A stretch of 64,000 bases of DNA. It comes from Pseudomonas tructae (GTDB taxonomy: Bacteria; Pseudomonadota; Gammaproteobacteria; Pseudomonadales; Pseudomonadaceae). The notes below the pieces were generated by a model, which did not search any database, was not told the origin of the DNA, and was given only the letters and a program-made list of their open reading frames with translations. The DNA lies in NCBI RefSeq assembly GCF_004214895.1, contig NZ_CP035952.1, forward strand, positions 3,482,501 through 3,546,500, written 5' to 3'. Shown piece by piece: positions 61,926 to 64,000 of the stretch (positions within the stretch are counted from its first letter, which is position 1; each line of letters begins with the position of its first letter). A program made the translations under genes and the position numbers.

Positions 61926-62735
61926 ATGCTCCTGACACCCAATGCCATGAGCCGGCGCCTGCGCCTGGGCCTGTACACCACCACCGGGGTGATCGCGCTG
62001 TTCCTGCTGCTGCCGATCGTGTTCATCGTCCTGCTGTCGTTCGGCTCGTCGCAGTGGCTGGTGTTCCCGCCGCCGGGCTGGACGCTGAAGTGGTACAGCC
62101 AGTTCTTCTCCAACGTCGAATGGATGGAAGCAGCCCTGGCCAGCCTCAAGGTCGCGCTGCTGACCACGGTGTTTGCCGTGGCCCTGGGCCTGCCCACCGC
62201 CTTTGCCCTGGTGCGCGGGCGCTTCCCTGGCCGGGAGATGCTCTATGGCCTGTTCACCCTGCCGATGATCGTGCCGCTGGTGATCATCGCCGTGGCGGTG
62301 TATGCGCTGTTCCTCAAGCTTGGCTACACCGGCACGCTGTTTGCCTTCGTGGTCAGCCATGTGATCGTCGCCCTGCCCTTTACCATCATCTCGATCATCA
62401 ACTCGCTGAAGCTGTTCGATCAGTCGATCGAAGACGCCGCGGTGATCTGCGGCGCCTCGCGGCTGCAAGCGATCGTCAAGGTGACCTTCCCGGCGATTCG
62501 CCCGGGGATGATCGCCGGCGCCCTGTTCGCCTTTTTGGTGTCGTGGGACGAGGTGGTACTCAGCGTGATGATGGCCAGCCCCAACCTGCAGACCCTGCCG
62601 GTAAAAATGTGGACCACCCTGCGCCAGGACCTGACCCCGGTGATCGCCGTCGCTTCGACGCTGCTGATCGGCCTGTCGGTGCTGGTGATGATGATTGCCG
62701 CCGCTCTGCGCCGGCGCAACCCGGTCAGCGCCTGA
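61926..62735 (+). CDS. ABC transporter permease (PotC/PotI-type)
   Basis: 269 residues with six helices and the EAA loop SIEDAAVICGASRLQAIVKVTFPAIRPGM. GAGG lies ten bases before the ATG. It pairs with the previous permease to form the channel. LKVALLTTVFAVALGLPTAFALVRGR is the characteristic second helix region. Confidence 0.87.
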   Translation: MLLTPNAMSRRLRLGLYTTTGVIALFLLLPIVFIVLLSFGSSQWLVFPPPGWTLKWYSQFFSNVEWMEAALASLKVALLTTVFAVALGLPTAFALVRGRFPGREMLYGLFTLPMIVPLVIIAVAVYALFLKLGYTGTLFAFVVSHVIVALPFTIISIINSLKLFDQSIEDAAVICGASRLQAIVKVTFPAIRPGMIAGALFAFLVSWDEVVLSVMMASPNLQTLPVKMWTTLRQDLTPVIAVASTLLIGLSVLVMMIAAALRRRNPVSA

Positions 62736-62754
62736 GCGCCTGGAGAACAACAAG

Positions 62755-63903
62755 ATGAGTGCAGTCCTCTCTGAGAAACAACAGGCCAGGCCCCTGGTCA
62801 GCCTGCGCAACCTGAACAAGCATTACGGCGACTTTGCCGCCGTCGACGACATCAGCCTGGACATTCAGGACGGTGAGTTCCTCACCTTCCTCGGCTCCAG
62901 CGGTTCGGGCAAGAGCACCACGCTGTCGATGCTCGCCGGCTTCGAAACGCCGAGCAGCGGCGAGATCCTGGTCAACGGCGCCTCGCTGGTCAACGTGCCG
63001 CCGCACAAGCGTGACATCGGCATGGTGTTCCAGCGCTACTCGCTGTTCCCGCACTTGTCGGTGCGCGACAACATCGCCTTCCCCCTGGCCATCCGCAAGC
63101 GCAGCGCCACCGAACGCGACCGGCAAGTGGACGCCATGCTCAAGCTGGTGCAACTGGACAGCTTTGCCCAACGCCGCCCGGCGCAACTCTCCGGCGGCCA
63201 GCAACAGCGGGTGGCCATTGCCCGGGCGCTGGTGTACGAGCCACGCATTTTGCTGATGGACGAACCGCTGGGGGCGCTGGACAAGAAGCTGCGCGAAGAC
63301 CTGCAGGACGAACTGCGCCAGTTGCACCGGCGCCTGGGCATCACCATCGTCTATGTCACCCACGACCAGGAAGAAGCCATGCGCCTGTCCCAGCGCATCG
63401 CCATCTTCAGCCACGGCAAGATCGTCGGCCTGGGCACAGGCTATGACCTCTACCAGAACCCGCCGAATGCTTTTGTCGCCTCGTTCCTGGGCAACTCCAA
63501 CTTCCTGCGGGTCAAGGCCCATGGCAATGGCGCAGCGAGTTTCGAGGGGCAGCCGCTGGCGATGCGGTTGACGCCGGGGCTGGCTGAGGGTCAGGAGGTG
63601 CTGCTGATGGTACGCCCGGAAAAAGCCCTGGCCCTGAGTGTCGAGCAAGCGGCGCGCGAGGCCTTGCCTGCGGGCTGGAACGAGGTAACGGCGAGGGTCG
63701 GGGAAGTGCTGTTCCTGGGCGAGAGCCAGACCTGCAGCGTGGTGACCCGCGGCGGTACGGCGATGACGGTCAAGGCGCTGTCAGCGGCGGGGATGCCGAT
63801 GCAGCCGGGCGATAGCGTCAAGGTGCGCTGGGCGGTGGCGGATGCCTGTGTGTACAGCCAATGGGCCCCGAGTGATTTGAACAAGGCTGCTGGGGCGCAT
63901 TGA
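62755..63903 (+). CDS. ABC transporter ATP-binding protein (PotA-type)
   Basis: 382 residues. Walker A GSSGSGKST, signature LSGGQQQRVAIARAL, Walker B ILLMDEPLGALDKKL, H-loop YVTHDQEEAM, and a C-terminal TOBE domain (about 290-380), as in spermidine/putrescine and related importers. TGGAG stands before the ATG at 62755. The operon has no metabolic gene downstream, so the substrate stays open. Confidence 0.9.
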   Translation: MSAVLSEKQQARPLVSLRNLNKHYGDFAAVDDISLDIQDGEFLTFLGSSGSGKSTTLSMLAGFETPSSGEILVNGASLVNVPPHKRDIGMVFQRYSLFPHLSVRDNIAFPLAIRKRSATERDRQVDAMLKLVQLDSFAQRRPAQLSGGQQQRVAIARALVYEPRILLMDEPLGALDKKLREDLQDELRQLHRRLGITIVYVTHDQEEAMRLSQRIAIFSHGKIVGLGTGYDLYQNPPNAFVASFLGNSNFLRVKAHGNGAASFEGQPLAMRLTPGLAEGQEVLLMVRPEKALALSVEQAAREALPAGWNEVTARVGEVLFLGESQTCSVVTRGGTAMTVKALSAAGMPMQPGDSVKVRWAVADACVYSQWAPSDLNKAAGAH

Positions 63904-63906
63904 CGC

Positions 63907-63963
63907 GATCGCGGGGCAAGCCCGCTCCCACATAACACTGTAGGAGCGGACTTGCCCCGCGAT
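63907..63963. repeat. REP pair
   Basis: Inverted REP pair after the importer operon; the right arm has one base change (GAGCGGACTTGCCCC). It lies where transcription of the importer should end. The last 37 bases of the window hold nothing I can assign. Confidence 0.88.
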
Positions 63964-64000
63964 AAGGCCGGTCAGGCCGGCGCCGAGGTCCGAATCAGGT

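Noticed and set aside
61425..62819. 464-codon open frame on the minus strand
   Set aside because: Antisense to two ABC permeases, with a His/Gln/Arg-rich shadow sequence.

Overview
The window reads as the chromosome of a fluorescent Pseudomonas of the P. putida type. The coding DNA is GC-rich with strong GC at third codon positions. Paired REP elements with the core GCGGGGCAAGCCCGCTCC recur. Several small families known mainly from Pseudomonas are present (DUF1652, KGG stress protein, PvdS-free DUF4880 anti-sigma fragment). Coding density is very high; no gene-free stretch exceeds about 240 bases, and I see no rRNA, tRNA, CRISPR array, integrase or transposase.

Region 1 (1-8.2 kb) holds ordinary chromosomal genes: a cut-off DUF4880/FecR-like gene, an M14 carboxypeptidase, an outer-membrane porin, a hotdog thioesterase, an ArsR-rhodanese repressor divergent from a DUF2938 membrane protein with a clear operator between them, and D-serine dehydratase overlapping a LysR regulator. 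Region 2 (8.2-19.4 kb) starts with a stand-alone EF-G paralogue. It continues with the non-homologous end-joining ligase LigD, followed by four small genes (acyl-CoA dehydrogenase-like, PIG-L deacetylase, NodS-like methyltransferase, GT2 glycosyltransferase). All five genes are joined by ATGA stop/start overlaps. After a LysR/MFS pair comes Ku, so the two NHEJ genes bracket the uncharacterised four-gene set.

Region 3 (19.5-26.6 kb) holds small stress and housekeeping genes (YIP1, DUF1652, KGG protein, ClpP-like protein, AlkA-type glycosylase) and a pirin/isochorismatase operon divergent from a LysR gene. Region 4 (26.6-30.6 kb) is a single 1330-codon gene of visibly lower GC. It encodes a GT4-like glycosyltransferase domain, a STAND-type P-loop NTPase and a TPR array. 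This is the strongest candidate for an undescribed system, most plausibly a one-gene defence or cell-death sensor.

Region 5 (30.7-38.8 kb) holds small metabolic units with their own TetR regulators, including a 30-bp perfect palindrome lying over a -10 box. Region 6 (38.8-44.8 kb) is an uncharacterised catabolic operon (DUF1185, hydrolase, aldehyde dehydrogenase, flavin reductase, CMD protein, GntR, NUDIX) followed by a second GntR gene. Region 7 (45-59 kb) is a full hydroxyproline catabolic locus. 4-Hydroxyproline goes through LhpA epimerase, the LhpB/F/E dehydrogenase, LhpC deaminase and a 2-oxoglutarate semialdehyde dehydrogenase to 2-oxoglutarate. The 3-hydroxyprolines go through aconitase X and a Ser/Cys-type proline-racemase-family enzyme, then an Ldh-family imine reductase, to proline. 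A polar amino acid ABC importer and a PAS-AraC regulator complete the locus. Region 8 (59.1-63.9 kb) is a DUF1330 gene, a 62-codon gene and a PotFGHI-like ABC importer of unknown substrate.

Near-palindromes centred on GTATAC sit upstream of at least five units across regions 6-8, including an identical 16-mer in front of the hydroxyproline transporter and lhpC. This suggests the two FCD-type GntR proteins run a regulon spanning much of the last 25 kb.
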